The position numbers and the translations under genes are program-made. From Anaerolineaceae bacterium (GTDB taxonomy: Bacteria; Chloroflexota; Anaerolineae; Aggregatilineales; Phototrophicaceae), in contig JACKCH010000011.1 of assembly GCA_020634115.1 (NCBI GenBank), positions 744,001 through 808,000 of the forward strand: 64,000 nucleotides of DNA. Reading direction: 5' to 3'. The notes beneath the pieces were generated by a model that made no database searches, was not told the origin of the DNA, and worked only from the letters and a program-made list of their open reading frames with translations. This document shows positions 6,539 to 16,126 of the stretch, piece by piece; the stretch's first letter is position 1; the number at the start of each line of letters is the position of its first letter.

Positions 6539-9190
6539 TCACCACACCCCGAAATGCCCCTCACGATTCAGGAGGTCGGCCACCAATCCTGTCCAGCCGG
6601 TCTGGTGGTTCGCGCCCAGACCCGCCCCGTTATCCCCGTGAAAATACTCGTGGAACAGGATATAGTCGCGCCAGTGCGGGTCGTTCTGGAAACGGTCAAT
6701 CCCGCCAAAAACCGGACGCCGCCCGCCCTCATCCCGCAGGAAGATGCGCGTCAAACGTTGTGCCAGATCGTTCGCCACTTCCTTGAGTGTCATCATCTGG
6801 CCGCTGCCGGTGGGACATTCCACTTTGAAATCATCACCGTAGTAACGGTGATACTTCCACAGCGCCTCAATGAGCAGGTAATTGATGGGAAACCACACCG
6901 GGCCGCGCCAGTTGGAATTGCCACCGAACAGACTCCCGCGTGACTCCGCCGGCCAATACTCGATACTGAAGCTCTGGCCTTCGACCTGGAGTTCATAGGG
7001 TGTTTCGTGGATTTTGGAGATCGAACGCAGCCCGTAGGGGGAGAGGAACTCGTTTTCGTCCAGCATGTAGCGCAGCACACTGCGTAACCGCTCCTGCTTG
7101 GGGATGGCGAACAGGTGGGCGCTGCCATAGCCGGGAATTTGCACGCTGGCAAGATTATCCGCCAGGTGCGGGCGGTGTTCCCGCAGCCATTGGATACTGC
7201 GGGCGAAGTTGCCGAAGCGATCCATCGTCTCCTGCCCCACCGTCTCCACCGCGATGAGCGGCATCAGCCCGACCAACGAACGCACTTTGAGGGGGTGTGC
7301 CGTGCCGTCCGGCAGTTGCAGCACGTCGTAGAAGAAGCCGTCCGTTTCATCCCACAGTCCCATCCCGCCGCGTGCGCTACCGCTGATGGCGACGGCAATC
7401 CACAGGAAATGCTCATAGAACTTAACGGCCATGTCTTCATACGGGGGATCGTCTTTTGCCAGTTCCAGCGCTATATTCAGCATCACGAGGCAGTAAAACC
7501 CCATCCAGGCCGTGCCGTCGCTCTGGTTGATGCTGCCGCCGGTTGGCAGAGCGGCGCTGCGGTCAAACAGGCTGATGTTATCCAGCCCCAGGAAACCGCC
7601 CTGGAACACGTTGTTGCCGTCCGGGTCTTTGCGGTTCACCCACCAGGTAAAATTCAGCAGCATCTTGTTGAAAATCCGCTTGAGAAAGACCCGATCCTGC
7701 ATCCCGTCTATCTGATACACATGCCAGGCAGCCCAGGCCTGTACCGGCGGGTTGACATCGCTAAACGCCCATTCATAAGCAGGAAGCTGGCCGTTGGGGT
7801 GCATATACCATTCACGGGTGAGCAGGAGCAGTTGCGCTTTGGCGAATGCCGGGTCTACCAGCGCCAATGGAATGCAATGAAACGCTAAGTCCCACCCGGC
7901 ATACCAGGGATACTCCCATTTATCCGGCATGGAGAGGATGTCGAAGTTATTGAGGTGCTGCCAGTGGTGGTTGCGTCCGTTGTAACGCTCAGGCGGCGGG
8001 GTGTTAATCGGGTCACCCGCTAACCACTGCTCGACATCGTAATAATAAAGCTGCTTGCTCCACAACATCCCCGCCCAGGCCTGCCGCTGGACGCGCCGCT
8101 GGTCGTCGGTCATGCCCTCAGCCTGAAGCGCCTGGTAGAAGTCATCCGCCTCGTGCATCCGTTCCGTGAACAGGGCGTCAAACCCGCTGAATGGGTCAGG
8201 CTGCTCTGCCGCTGTGAGGCGCAAAGTGAGTGTCTCCGTCTCGCCCGCCGCGATCAGCAGTTTATAGACCGCCGCCGCTTTCGTGCCGGTCTGCGCCGGG
8301 TTGATCGCCGCCGTTTCCCCGTTGATGAGGTAGCGGTGAAAAGCATCTTTGGTGTACCGGCTGGCATTCGGCGTGCCATACAGGCGCTCGTTATTCGTCT
8401 CGTTTTCGGTGAAAATGATCTCCGGCGACCCGTCTGCATACAGGTGAACCGTTCCCAGTAGCGGGTGTTCGGCGGTAATCATCGCGGCGCGCTCGGTGTA
8501 CAGGCGCGGTTTGCCGGAAACATCCTTCATCGGCCCGGCGGCGTAGCCCCATGACCAGGTGTTCCGAAACCACAGTGTCGGCAGCAGCGTCAATTCCGCC
8601 GCGTCCCCGCCGCGATTTGTCGCCCGGATGCGGATCAGCACATCTTCCGCGCCCGCTTTGGCATACTCGACCATCACGTCAAAGTAGCGGTTGTCGTCAA
8701 AAATGCCGGTATCCAGCAGTTCATACTCAAAATCGTTCCGTCCCCGGCGGCGGTTTTCTTCGATCAAATCCACATAGGGGTAGGCGCGCTGCGGGTACTT
8801 ATAGAGCATCTGCATGTAGCTGTGGGTGGGGGTGTTGTCGAGGTAAAAATAGTATTCTTTGACATCCTCGCCGTGATTGCCCTCGTTGCCGGTCAGCCCG
8901 AAAAGCCGTTCTTTGAGAATCGGGTCGTGGCCGTTCCACAGCGCCAGCGCAAAACACAGGTACTGGCCGCGATCACTCAGTCCCGCCAGACCATCCTCCC
9001 CCCAGCGGTAGGCCTTGCTGCGGGCGTGGTCATGTGGCAGATACTCCCAGGCCGTCCCGTTCGCGCTGTAGTCCTCGCGCACAGTTCCCCAGGCACGTTC
9101 GCTCAGGTAGGGTCCCCACTGTTTCCAGTGGATTTCATGTTCATGGTCATGGGCTTCCTGAAGCCGCCGATGTTCGGCTGTGATGGTCAT
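6539..9190 (-). CDS. GH63-like glucosidase (mannosyl-oligosaccharide glucosidase fold)
   Basis: Large (883 residues) glycoside hydrolase with an (alpha/alpha)6 catalytic half. The N-terminal part (ERAWGTVREDYSANGTAWEY, YRWGEDGLAGLSD, LALWNGHDPILKERLFGLTG) and the later WAGMLWSKQLYYYDVEQWL, WEYPWYAGWDLAFHCIPLAL and GNSNWRGPVWFPINYLLIEAL are the marks of bacterial GH63-like enzymes, which release terminal glucose from alpha-glucosides such as glucosylglycerate or related compatible solutes. Its exact substrate is unknown. I use the ATG at 9190, since CGGAG precedes it by seven bases; a TTG at 9217 would overlap the upstream stop. It follows the debranching-enzyme gene in one operon. No signal peptide, so it is probably cytosolic. 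Confidence 0.88.
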   Translation of the reverse strand: MTITAEHRRLQEAHDHEHEIHWKQWGPYLSERAWGTVREDYSANGTAWEYLPHDHARSKAYRWGEDGLAGLSDRGQYLCFALALWNGHDPILKERLFGLTGNEGNHGEDVKEYYFYLDNTPTHSYMQMLYKYPQRAYPYVDLIEENRRRGRNDFEYELLDTGIFDDNRYFDVMVEYAKAGAEDVLIRIRATNRGGDAAELTLLPTLWFRNTWSWGYAAGPMKDVSGKPRLYTERAAMITAEHPLLGTVHLYADGSPEIIFTENETNNERLYGTPNASRYTKDAFHRYLINGETAAINPAQTGTKAAAVYKLLIAAGETETLTLRLTAAEQPDPFSGFDALFTERMHEADDFYQALQAEGMTDDQRRVQRQAWAGMLWSKQLYYYDVEQWLAGDPINTPPPERYNGRNHHWQHLNNFDILSMPDKWEYPWYAGWDLAFHCIPLALVDPAFAKAQLLLLTREWYMHPNGQLPAYEWAFSDVNPPVQAWAAWHVYQIDGMQDRVFLKRIFNKMLLNFTWWVNRKDPDGNNVFQGGFLGLDNISLFDRSAALPTGGSINQSDGTAWMGFYCLVMLNIALELAKDDPPYEDMAVKFYEHFLWIAVAISGSARGGMGLWDETDGFFYDVLQLPDGTAHPLKVRSLVGLMPLIAVETVGQETMDRFGNFARSIQWLREHRPHLADNLASVQIPGYGSAHLFAIPKQERLRSVLRYMLDENEFLSPYGLRSISKIHETPYELQVEGQSFSIEYWPAESRGSLFGGNSNWRGPVWFPINYLLIEALWKYHRYYGDDFKVECPTGSGQMMTLKEVANDLAQRLTRIFLRDEGGRRPVFGGIDRFQNDPHWRDYILFHEYFHGDNGAGLGANHQTGWTGLVADLLNREGHFGVW

Positions 9191-9213
9191 AACAATACTC
9201 CGGTGGTGTAATA

Positions 9214-11196
9214 TCAATAAGCCTCGATCATTTGCCAGGCGCGCAGGACTTCCGCGACACTCCAGGCCTGGGCAATCGCCCCGCGCGGGGTGAAGGGGGC
9301 GTCGCCATCAAAAATTTCCGCAATCGTCCCGATACAATGTTGATTCAGATGGTGTCGGAAAGCCGCCAGATAGGAACGCGCTAACTCAGGATTCCGGTAG
9401 ACGCGCAGATGGGCCTGAACGAACGGCCCGATCAGCCAGCCCCAGGTTGTCCCCTGGTGGTAACTCCCGTCGCGCTGAGTCTGGTCGCCGCCATAGTGAC
9501 CGGTGTAACCGGGTTCGGACGGCGCAAGACTCCGCAGGCCGTGCGGCGTGACCAACGTCCGGGCGCACTGGTCTACAATAGACTGCTGCTGCTCCGGCGA
9601 CAGCGGAGAGTGGAACAGCGAGACGGCGAACAATTGGTTAGGACGCAGCGCCGCGTCATTCCCGGTGGGCGTATCCAGCACGTCGAAGCAGCAGCCCTTT
9701 TCCGTGTTCCAGAAACGCGCAAAACTCGCCTGAACCCGTTCCGCCAGCGTGATATATTCGGCGGCATCGGCCTGAAGCTGCTGCGCGAAGTCGGCCATCG
9801 TCCGCAGCGCGTTATACCACAGGGCGTTAATCTCCACTGCTTTGCCGGTGCGCGGCGTCACCACCCAATCCCCGACTTTGGCATCCATCCAGGTTAATTG
9901 AACGCCCGCGTCGCCCGCGTACAGCAGGCCGTCCACCGGGTCAACGTGGATGCGGTAGCGTGTTCCTTTCAGATGCCACTGGATGATCCCTTGCAGCACC
10001 GGGTAGAGTTCGCGCAGGAGTCCGGTATCCTGGGTGGCGGCGACATACTGGCGGATTGCCTCGAAATACCACAGGGTGGCGTCTACCGTGTTGTATTCGG
10101 GCGTCTCGCCCTGGTCGGGGAAGCGGTTGGGCAGCATCCCCTGGTTCACGTAAGCGGCAAACGTCCGCAAAATCAAAGCCGCGTCTGCAGAGCGCCCGGT
10201 GGTCAGCGTGAGTCCCGGCAGGCTAATCATGGTATCCCGCCCCCAGTCGCTAAACCAGGGATACCCGGCGATAATGGTACGTCCTTCGGCATCCGCCCCC
10301 ACCTGCCGCCGCACGATAAACTGGTCAGCGGCCAAGACCAACTGGCGCATCCAGCCGGGGGCGTTCTTCAGCGAACTGCGGGCCAGCAGTGCTGTTTCGC
10401 GGGTCTGCTGCTGTTGGTAACTGCCGTCTACATCCAGGTCGGGGGCGCTCTCGGCGGTACACACCAGCGTCAATGATTCCCCGACTTGCAGCGACCCCTC
10501 GACCAGCGCCGCGTACAGGTGGTCGCCGGTAGCATCCAGCCCGCGATAGGCTTCCTGGTTGAGAAAGTAATTCTGATACCAGGTGTGCTGCGGCGTGATC
10601 TGCCCCGCGCCCACCACATGCAAACTGAACGGCGGACTCCCCGGCTGCGGCGTGATTTTCAGCCCGTTCTCAATCGGCGTGATGTCCATCGTCCAGTCGT
10701 CAACGTGGGTGTTGGTGTGGAAATCCCGGTCATTGACCAGCACTTTCAGGCGGAGATGCGCGGGGCATGTGCTGCGCAGCAGCGTATAGCGGACGTAGGT
10801 AGTGTCCTGACCGTAGGCCATCCACACCCGTTTTTCCAGCAGGGCGTCCCCGGCATTGTAAACCCAGACCGGCGTGCTGCCATCCAGCGCAAACGTGTTG
10901 AGGTGGAGGTAGCCATGCGGCTTGGTCACGACTTCATCATCTTCGTCCCCCTGCCACTGGTTGCTGAACAAGTCGTAATCGGTATCATCGTAGCGCAGCG
11001 TCTCGTCCACTTTGGTGACCAGCACGGTGCGCCCCAACGGGGGTTGCAGCGCCGCCACCAGCAGCCCATGATAGCGCCGCGTGAGGATACCGGAAACCGT
11101 CCCCATCGCAAAGCTGCCCGTGCCATTCGTTATCAGCCATTCGCGTTCGGTGCTGGTTTCGCTACTGTTCAGGATGTCACGTCCAAGTTCAATCAT
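9214..11196 (-). CDS. Glycogen debranching enzyme (amylo-alpha-1,6-glucosidase, GDE type)
   Basis: A 660-residue protein of the archaeal/bacterial GDE family. The N-terminal domain (about 15-215, starting EWLITNGTGSFAMGTVSGILTRRYHGLL in outline) is the GDE_N_bis beta-sandwich. The C-terminal (alpha/alpha)6 barrel contains AGYPWFSDWGRDTMISLPGL and TLWYFEAIRQY, both conserved around the GH133-type active site. It removes alpha-1,6-linked glucose branches from glycogen or starch-derived dextrin. An AAGGA lies before the ATG. It is the first gene of a two-gene operon with the GH63-like enzyme, which points to intracellular glucan turnover. Confidence 0.92.
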   Translation of the reverse strand: MIELGRDILNSSETSTEREWLITNGTGSFAMGTVSGILTRRYHGLLVAALQPPLGRTVLVTKVDETLRYDDTDYDLFSNQWQGDEDDEVVTKPHGYLHLNTFALDGSTPVWVYNAGDALLEKRVWMAYGQDTTYVRYTLLRSTCPAHLRLKVLVNDRDFHTNTHVDDWTMDITPIENGLKITPQPGSPPFSLHVVGAGQITPQHTWYQNYFLNQEAYRGLDATGDHLYAALVEGSLQVGESLTLVCTAESAPDLDVDGSYQQQQTRETALLARSSLKNAPGWMRQLVLAADQFIVRRQVGADAEGRTIIAGYPWFSDWGRDTMISLPGLTLTTGRSADAALILRTFAAYVNQGMLPNRFPDQGETPEYNTVDATLWYFEAIRQYVAATQDTGLLRELYPVLQGIIQWHLKGTRYRIHVDPVDGLLYAGDAGVQLTWMDAKVGDWVVTPRTGKAVEINALWYNALRTMADFAQQLQADAAEYITLAERVQASFARFWNTEKGCCFDVLDTPTGNDAALRPNQLFAVSLFHSPLSPEQQQSIVDQCARTLVTPHGLRSLAPSEPGYTGHYGGDQTQRDGSYHQGTTWGWLIGPFVQAHLRVYRNPELARSYLAAFRHHLNQHCIGTIAEIFDGDAPFTPRGAIAQAWSVAEVLRAWQMIEAY

Positions 11197-11255
11197 GGGT
11201 TTTCCTTATCCATTTGGGATGGGTTGGGATTTCGCGCCGGGGGATGGTGGATACC

Positions 11256-11400
11256 AGGGCAATCACACAAATTTATTCTATGCAAATAGCTTTTCTGACC
11301 CCTCCCTAACCCTCCCCGTAAACGGGGCGGGGACTGGTCAGTCGGAGCCAACAAGTCGCCCCCGCTGGCGGGGGAGATTTAGAGGGGATAAAAAGGCCAG
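11256..11400. repeat. TIR element (family B), copy 1, right end lost
   Basis: Starts CAGGGCAATCAC and contains the core CCTCCCTAACCCTCCCCGTAA, GGACTGGTCAG, CAACAAGTC and GGGGAGATTTAGAGG found in six other copies. The right terminal repeat (TTTTGATGCAATTGCCC in complete copies) is missing. It lies between the debranching-enzyme start and a small gene on the same strand. Confidence 0.75.
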
Positions 11401-11418
11401 AGATGTTTATCAAGCAGC

Positions 11419-11631
11419 CTAATCCAGGCGGAAATGTGATGGAGAATCCGTTTGATCGGTGGTGGGTGTGTTGTCAGTGCGAGGCGGATCCTCGGCCAGG
11501 GGCGGCGTGGTGACGCGGCTGCGTACCCAGCTAATGCCCATCACGACCAGGAAAATCACGGCGACGCTGATAAAAATCACTTCGTCCCAGATGCCCAGCG
11601 CGCCATGCGCCAGAATAATCGGCAAAGACAT
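11419..11631 (-). CDS. Small single-span membrane protein, unknown
   Basis: A 70-residue protein with one clear membrane helix (VIFISVAVIFLVVMGISWV, residues about 18-36) and a hydrophilic, Thr/Pro/Asp-rich tail (about 40-70). I do not recognise a family. It starts only seven bp after the stop of the Crp-family gene on the same strand, so it is probably its operon partner. Confidence 0.6.
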   Translation of the reverse strand: MSLPIILAHGALGIWDEVIFISVAVIFLVVMGISWVRSRVTTPPLAEDPPRTDNTPTTDQTDSPSHFRLD

Positions 11632-11638
11632 ATTTCCT

Positions 11639-12364
11639 TCAATCCTGTTCCACTCGACTGGCTTCCAGAGGCAGCGACGGGAGGCGTTCCGGCATGGTGT
11701 TAGTTTCCGCCAGCCATTCCAGCCCGGCCCGATCTACCACATACACATAGCGCCCGCGTTTTTTCAGCAGCCCGGCGTTGAGCAGGCCGCGCAGCGCCCG
11801 CCCGACGACCTCGCGGGTCGTACCCAGAATCCAGGCGATTTCCTCCTGGGTGAGTTGCATAGGCGCTTCACAAATCTGGTCGGCATACGTCGCTTCACGC
11901 AGGAACAGCTTGGCTAACCGGGATGGAATCGAGCGAAAGGTCATATCTTCCAGGCGTTCCAGGTATTCCCGGTTGAGGTGCGCCAAAGCCTGGACATATT
12001 TGCCCATTAGTGCCGGTTCACTGGACATCAGGTTCAGCAGACTGTCATGGTCAATGACCAGGACTGCCGCATTGGTGACGGCTGTCGCGTTGAAGGGATT
12101 CAAACCACCATCCACCGCCGCCACCTCGTTAAAGGTGGAGATAGGCCGCAGCAGATTCAGTGTGTGCAGGCGCCCTTCAGGGTTTGTGCGGTAAATCCGC
12201 ACCATGCCTTCAGTCACCACATACAACCCGGCACCGGGTTCGCCTTCGCTGAAGATCAGCGCACCGGCCTGGTAGCTGTGCCGGCGGGCGGAAGCCTCAA
12301 TCCGGGTCGCAGTGCTGGCCGTTAAACCGCTGAAGTAGGGAATCTGAGTCCAGTCAATAGTCAT
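11639..12364 (-). CDS. Crp/Fnr-family transcriptional regulator
   Basis: A 241-residue regulator: cyclic-nucleotide-binding-type beta barrel at about 10-120 (AGALIFSEGEPGAGLYVV, MVRIYRTNPEGR), dimer helix at about 125-150, and a winged HTH at about 170-220. The recognition helix reads TTREVVGRALRGL, which keeps the Arg-Glu-x-x-x-Arg set that E. coli CRP uses to read TGTGA. There are no Cys clusters as in Fnr. Ligand cannot be told from sequence; the barrel does not show the full cAMP motif. A perfect TGTGA-N6-TCACA site lies upstream of the liv operon at 44955-44974. Confidence 0.88.
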   Translation of the reverse strand: MTIDWTQIPYFSGLTASTATRIEASARRHSYQAGALIFSEGEPGAGLYVVTEGMVRIYRTNPEGRLHTLNLLRPISTFNEVAAVDGGLNPFNATAVTNAAVLVIDHDSLLNLMSSEPALMGKYVQALAHLNREYLERLEDMTFRSIPSRLAKLFLREATYADQICEAPMQLTQEEIAWILGTTREVVGRALRGLLNAGLLKKRGRYVYVVDRAGLEWLAETNTMPERLPSLPLEASRVEQD

Positions 12365-12384
12365 GCGTGGTGCAGCACCAAACC

Positions 12385-12810
12385 TTATTTCGGCAGTATC
12401 TGGGCCATAATCGCCAGCGCGATCAGCAGCCCGGCAGCCAGCAGCCCCATGCTCCGCAGGTCTTTAACCACATAAGCGTACTCGGACCTGAGTTCGTCTA
12501 TGGTCACGACGCGGGTCGGGTGCGCCAACCGCTGCAAGATGTAGGCATGGTCGCTGGTATCAGTTTTACGGGACGCTGCCCGTGCCGGTTGAGCATCCCG
12601 ACCTGAGCGGCTGCTTTTTGGGCGTGACGCCCGCGCCGGTGCAGCGGCGGCGCGCTTGGGTGCAGGAGCGGGGGTTGGTGCAGCCGCCGGGGTCTCCGGT
12701 ACGGCGGCGACTTCCTCACCATTTTCCTCGTTCAACTGCTGCCGGGCGCGTTCCAGCACCGAGTCGGGCAGATTGGGCGAATTGGCTTTGCGGTTCTTGC
12801 GCTTGGACAT
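12385..12810 (-). CDS. Tail-anchored, Pro/Ala-rich hypothetical membrane protein
   Basis: 141 residues in three parts: a basic start (SKRKNRKANSPNLPD), a low-complexity Ala/Pro/Arg/Ser linker (about 37-85), and a C-terminal helix MGLLAAGLLIALAIMAQILP that would anchor it in the membrane with the rest in the cytosol. No family recognised. It is 20 bp upstream of the Crp-family gene on the same strand and could be part of that transcript. Confidence 0.6.
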   Translation of the reverse strand: MSKRKNRKANSPNLPDSVLERARQQLNEENGEEVAAVPETPAAAPTPAPAPKRAAAAPARASRPKSSRSGRDAQPARAASRKTDTSDHAYILQRLAHPTRVVTIDELRSEYAYVVKDLRSMGLLAAGLLIALAIMAQILPK

Positions 12811-12956
12811 GGTGGTTTGCCTTTTGAATTTTGAGCGTTGAGTCTTGTAAGCCTACCGTCGGTGCGGGCGGACTACCGACAAGCGTCCCCCATATTACCC
12901 CTATGGTGAAGCAGAGGCCAGTCCAAGTATCGGGCGGCTTGCACCAAAGACGCGGG

Positions 12957-13991
12957 TTAATCAATTCGTTCCGCGAAAACGACGATACGCTGTGTATCCA
13001 CCTGGTAGGGATAACAGGTAATCAGTGTGGCCGTCGGGCCGTCGGTCTGGTGCATGACCTGTACCGCGTCCGGCTCCACGATCTCACGTCCGGTGATACG
13101 ATAGGTATAATACCGGGCCTCGGTACGAATGGTGAATTCGTCACCGATTTCTAATAAATCCAGGTAGCGAAAAATCGAACCGTAAATGTCGTTATGCGCT
13201 GCCAGAACAAGATTCCCGTTATCATCACTGGGGTTTGCGCCGTTAATCAACTGCCCAACACCCGCTTTGAGCGATTCCCAGTCCGTTCCCTGTACGATGG
13301 TGGCGTCAATGTTCAGTTTGGGGATGTTGATCTGCAAGGCGGTCTGGGCGGTGACAGGCGGTTTGGCGATGACCGGGCGGATCAACTGACTTTCGACCAG
13401 GTAATGCAGGCCTTCCGGGATTTCGTTGTAGTTGAACTGGCCGCCATCCGGCGCGGTAGGGGGGGTATGGCCGCCGGGCAGCACCAGGCTGGCGAGTTGA
13501 ATCTGTGGCGTGGGTTCAATGGTGGGGATACCGGCGCGGCGCTGTTCGTCGGCCAGTGCCTGGGCGGTGGCCGTCTCTTTTTCCAACGCGCCAATCGCTA
13601 TCAGCAGATTGTATCCCAGGAACACCAGGCCAATCACAGCGGCGATTTCCACCAGGAGCAGGGATTGGTTGACAAATGCCTTCCAGAAACGATCTTTGTC
13701 CTGGTGCTTGAGGTCTTTATCGACATCCGGGTCATCTTCAAAGTGTGGAGAAGTCTGCCGTTTGGCCGGGACAGCAGGTGCAACAGAGGGCGGCGCGGCA
13801 GGTGCAGTTGCTACAGGAAGCTGGACTTCCGGCAGCGTGGGCGGGAGCGGCGGGGGCATCTCCGGTTCGACCAGGCGCCCGGAACGCTTCATGCGCTGGA
13901 GCTTGGCCTGGCGCTCCTCACGCTTTTTGATCGCTAAAATCCGTTCGAGTTCTTCTACCGATAATTCATCAACAGGTCGTTTATCGCGCAT
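12957..13991 (-). CDS. Sortase (class D-like) with long cytosolic N-terminus
   Basis: Cysteine transpeptidase that joins surface proteins to the cell envelope or trims them. The C-terminal sortase domain (about 215-344) holds the catalytic His in LVLAAHNDIYG, the Cys in ATLITCYPYQ and the Arg in DTQRIVVFAE; TLITCYP is the class D/E form. One membrane helix lies at about 118-140 (LLLVEIAAVIGLVFLGYNLL). Before it is an unusually long, charged and Pro-rich region of over 100 residues (ELERILAIKKREERQAKLQRM). No sortase substrate with LPxTG was noticed in the window. The N-terminal part could bind other cytosolic proteins. Confidence 0.88.
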   Translation of the reverse strand: MRDKRPVDELSVEELERILAIKKREERQAKLQRMKRSGRLVEPEMPPPLPPTLPEVQLPVATAPAAPPSVAPAVPAKRQTSPHFEDDPDVDKDLKHQDKDRFWKAFVNQSLLLVEIAAVIGLVFLGYNLLIAIGALEKETATAQALADEQRRAGIPTIEPTPQIQLASLVLPGGHTPPTAPDGGQFNYNEIPEGLHYLVESQLIRPVIAKPPVTAQTALQINIPKLNIDATIVQGTDWESLKAGVGQLINGANPSDDNGNLVLAAHNDIYGSIFRYLDLLEIGDEFTIRTEARYYTYRITGREIVEPDAVQVMHQTDGPTATLITCYPYQVDTQRIVVFAERID

Positions 13992-14032
13992 CGTCTTTGA
14001 ACTGCTTACCTATTCCATCTCTACCCCTATAT

Positions 14033-14845
14033 TTACGACATTTTGCGGGCTACCGCAAATACCTCACGCTCAAAGAACCAGCGGAAGGGTGGCACGTCGA
14101 AGGCGATCCAGCGCAAAAAGGCCAGCAATTTATTTTCCTGGCGGTTCTGCGGTGGGCTGTCCAGCCATACTTTGCCCTCGAACCCGGCCTGTCGGAGCGC
14201 CTGGCGCATACTCCACATGGACTGCTCGTTGACGTGGACATGCTGATTGACCGCCACGCCGAACTGGCGCGGGTCGCGTGGGTACTGCGCCCCCTGTCCC
14301 ATCAGCGTGCGCACCAGCCGCACCACCGGGTAGGCATAACGGTCATACCACACGTTGGGGGCGGTGTGGATGATGAAGCGGCCATCCGGCTTGAGGACGC
14401 GCCGGACTTCGAGCATGGCCTCATGCAGTTCCCAGGGGTGCAGGTGTTCCACCACGTCGAACATCAGCACGCGGTCAAAGGCACCATCCGGGAAAGGCAG
14501 GTGTTTGGCGTCGGCCTGCATCACGGCGGTTTTGCCGGGGGCGACATCCCCCACCGTCTGAATCACCTGCTGGGACATGCGCACGGCCACCACTGCATAA
14601 TCAATGCCGAAGGCGTCGGCGCCGAGCTGGGCACAACGACGCAGAATCTCACCACGTCCACAGCCGACATCGAGAATCGCCATGCCGGGCGTGACTTCAG
14701 CCAATTCAAAAGCGGCCTGCAAACGCCGGGAAAGGTGTTCACCTTCACTGCTGGTAAATTCGTCATAGCCTTCGCAGGCGGTTAAAAAGTATTCTTCCGT
14801 ATAGAGTTCGGAAGGGAGAGGTTGCTTTTCGCGCTGTTTTTCCAA
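14033..14845 (-). CDS. Class I SAM-dependent methyltransferase
   Basis: A 270-residue Rossmann-fold methyltransferase. Motif I is MAILDVGCGRGEILRRCAQ (about 54-72), the acidic loop follows as ADAFGIDYA, and DRVLMFDVVEHLHPWEL is motif IV of the Methyltransf_11/25 group. The substrate is unknown; the downstream part (VKQHV-like, NEQSMWSMRQALRQAGF) resembles methyltransferases acting on lipids, quinones or sugars. It lies 41 bp upstream of the sortase gene on the same strand and may be co-transcribed. Confidence 0.85.
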   Translation of the reverse strand: MEKQREKQPLPSELYTEEYFLTACEGYDEFTSSEGEHLSRRLQAAFELAEVTPGMAILDVGCGRGEILRRCAQLGADAFGIDYAVVAVRMSQQVIQTVGDVAPGKTAVMQADAKHLPFPDGAFDRVLMFDVVEHLHPWELHEAMLEVRRVLKPDGRFIIHTAPNVWYDRYAYPVVRLVRTLMGQGAQYPRDPRQFGVAVNQHVHVNEQSMWSMRQALRQAGFEGKVWLDSPPQNRQENKLLAFLRWIAFDVPPFRWFFEREVFAVARKMS

Positions 14846-14957
14846 AATGTTCGCCCAGGTTTGATCGCATCATGAAACGAAAGGATTATACAGAACCGGG
14901 GGAAGGGCGCAATAAGGATTTGGTCAGGAGAGCGAAATTCGTCCAATTTGCTTCGCT

Positions 14958-15043
14958 GACCTCACCCCTACTCGCTACGCTCGTTTTCCCCTCTCCACAA
15001 TGGAGAGGGGATGGAGAACCACAGGTTCGGAAGGGGTGAGGTC
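14958..15043. repeat. 86-bp palindromic element, copy 2
   Basis: Same termini (GACCTCACCCCT / AGGGGTGAGGTC) and inner stem as the copy at 2187-2272, with few changes. It lies 26 bp behind the stop of the aldo/keto reductase gene and ahead of the methyltransferase gene, where its hairpin could act as a terminator. Confidence 0.85.
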
Positions 15044-15069
15044 AAACATCAACGGAATTTTCAGCCAGA

Positions 15070-16038
15070 TCAGCCGTTGTATTTGGGCACGACGGGCTTG
15101 TTTTGTAGGATGTCCTCAATCTTCTGGTTGATCTCATCGGTGATGGTGACATCCAGCGCTTTGAGGTTTTCCGTGACCTGTTCCGGTCTGGTTGCCCCAG
15201 TGATGGCGCTGGCAAGGTACGGATTTTTCAGTACCCAGGCGATAGCCAGGGCGGCGGGTGTCGTCCCCATCTCGGCGGCCAGTTGGCTGATGCCCCGCGC
15301 TTTCTCGATTTTGGCCTGTGTCAGGTGATCCTTGAACCAGTCTACTGTTTCATAGCGACTGCCCGCCGGGATGCCGTCATTGTATTTGCCGGTCAGGATG
15401 CCCTGCGCCAGCGGACTCCACACGACGAGGCTCATGCCGTACTTCTCCAGCGCAGTTTCCAGGCCAGCTTCCACGAAATTGCGATCCAGCATGTTGTATT
15501 CCGGCTGTTCGACAATCGGGCGGTTGGCGTTGATGGCCTTAGCCACTGCGTTGCCTTCGGTGAGTTCGGTGGCGTTCCACATGCTTGTTCCCCAATAGAG
15601 GATTTTGCCCTGGGCAATCAGGTCATCAATGGCGCGGACGGTTTCTTCTACGGGGGTTTCGTCATCAAAACGGTGGCAGAAGAAGATGTCCACATAGTCC
15701 AGATTGAAGCGTTTGAGCGAGGCATTGACCGACTCGGTGATGTGCTTGCGGGAAAGCCCCCGGTCATTGACATTATCACTCATCGGCCAGTAGGCTTTGG
15801 TGCTGATGACGAGGTCACTGCGTTTGTAGTCTTTGACGACCTCCCCGACCACGACTTCCGCCTGCCCGTAGGAGTACATATCGGCCACGTCAATGAAGTT
15901 GATGCCGTTTTCAATGGCGGTACGGATACAGGTTTTGGCGGCCTCCTGCTCCACCCGTTTACTGCCGAAGGTGAGCCATGCGCCCAGCGAAATCGCGCTG
16001 ACCTTCAGGCCGGATTTGCCTACACGACGGTATTCCAT
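15070..16038 (-). CDS. Aldo/keto reductase (Kv-beta / YghZ-like)
   Basis: NADPH-dependent carbonyl reductase with a TIM-barrel fold, 322 residues. The catalytic set is visible: Asp and Tyr in DVADMYSYGQAEVVVG, Lys in LVISTKAYW, and His in DIFFCHRFDDETPVEE. YWGTSMWNATEL and VWSPLAQGILTGKY are typical of the potassium-channel beta-subunit-like subfamily. AGGAG precedes the ATG by nine bases. It stands alone; the physiological substrate is unknown. Confidence 0.93.
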   Translation of the reverse strand: MEYRRVGKSGLKVSAISLGAWLTFGSKRVEQEAAKTCIRTAIENGINFIDVADMYSYGQAEVVVGEVVKDYKRSDLVISTKAYWPMSDNVNDRGLSRKHITESVNASLKRFNLDYVDIFFCHRFDDETPVEETVRAIDDLIAQGKILYWGTSMWNATELTEGNAVAKAINANRPIVEQPEYNMLDRNFVEAGLETALEKYGMSLVVWSPLAQGILTGKYNDGIPAGSRYETVDWFKDHLTQAKIEKARGISQLAAEMGTTPAALAIAWVLKNPYLASAITGATRPEQVTENLKALDVTITDEINQKIEDILQNKPVVPKYNG

Positions 16039-16126
16039 GTGGTTCGTCTCCTGGTACTCGTTCCGATGATGGGGTAACTATACCGCAGACGAGGACGATT
16101 CCCTAAGGCCAATGGGGGGAGCATTA

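Noticed and set aside
6370..6564. 64-codon minus-strand frame before the GH63-like gene end
   Set aside because: It lies within repeat sequence and overlaps the gene end; no start signal or motif.
7115..7888. 257-codon plus-strand frame inside the GH63-like gene
   Set aside because: It is antisense to conserved GH63 motifs and has no ribosome site or family.
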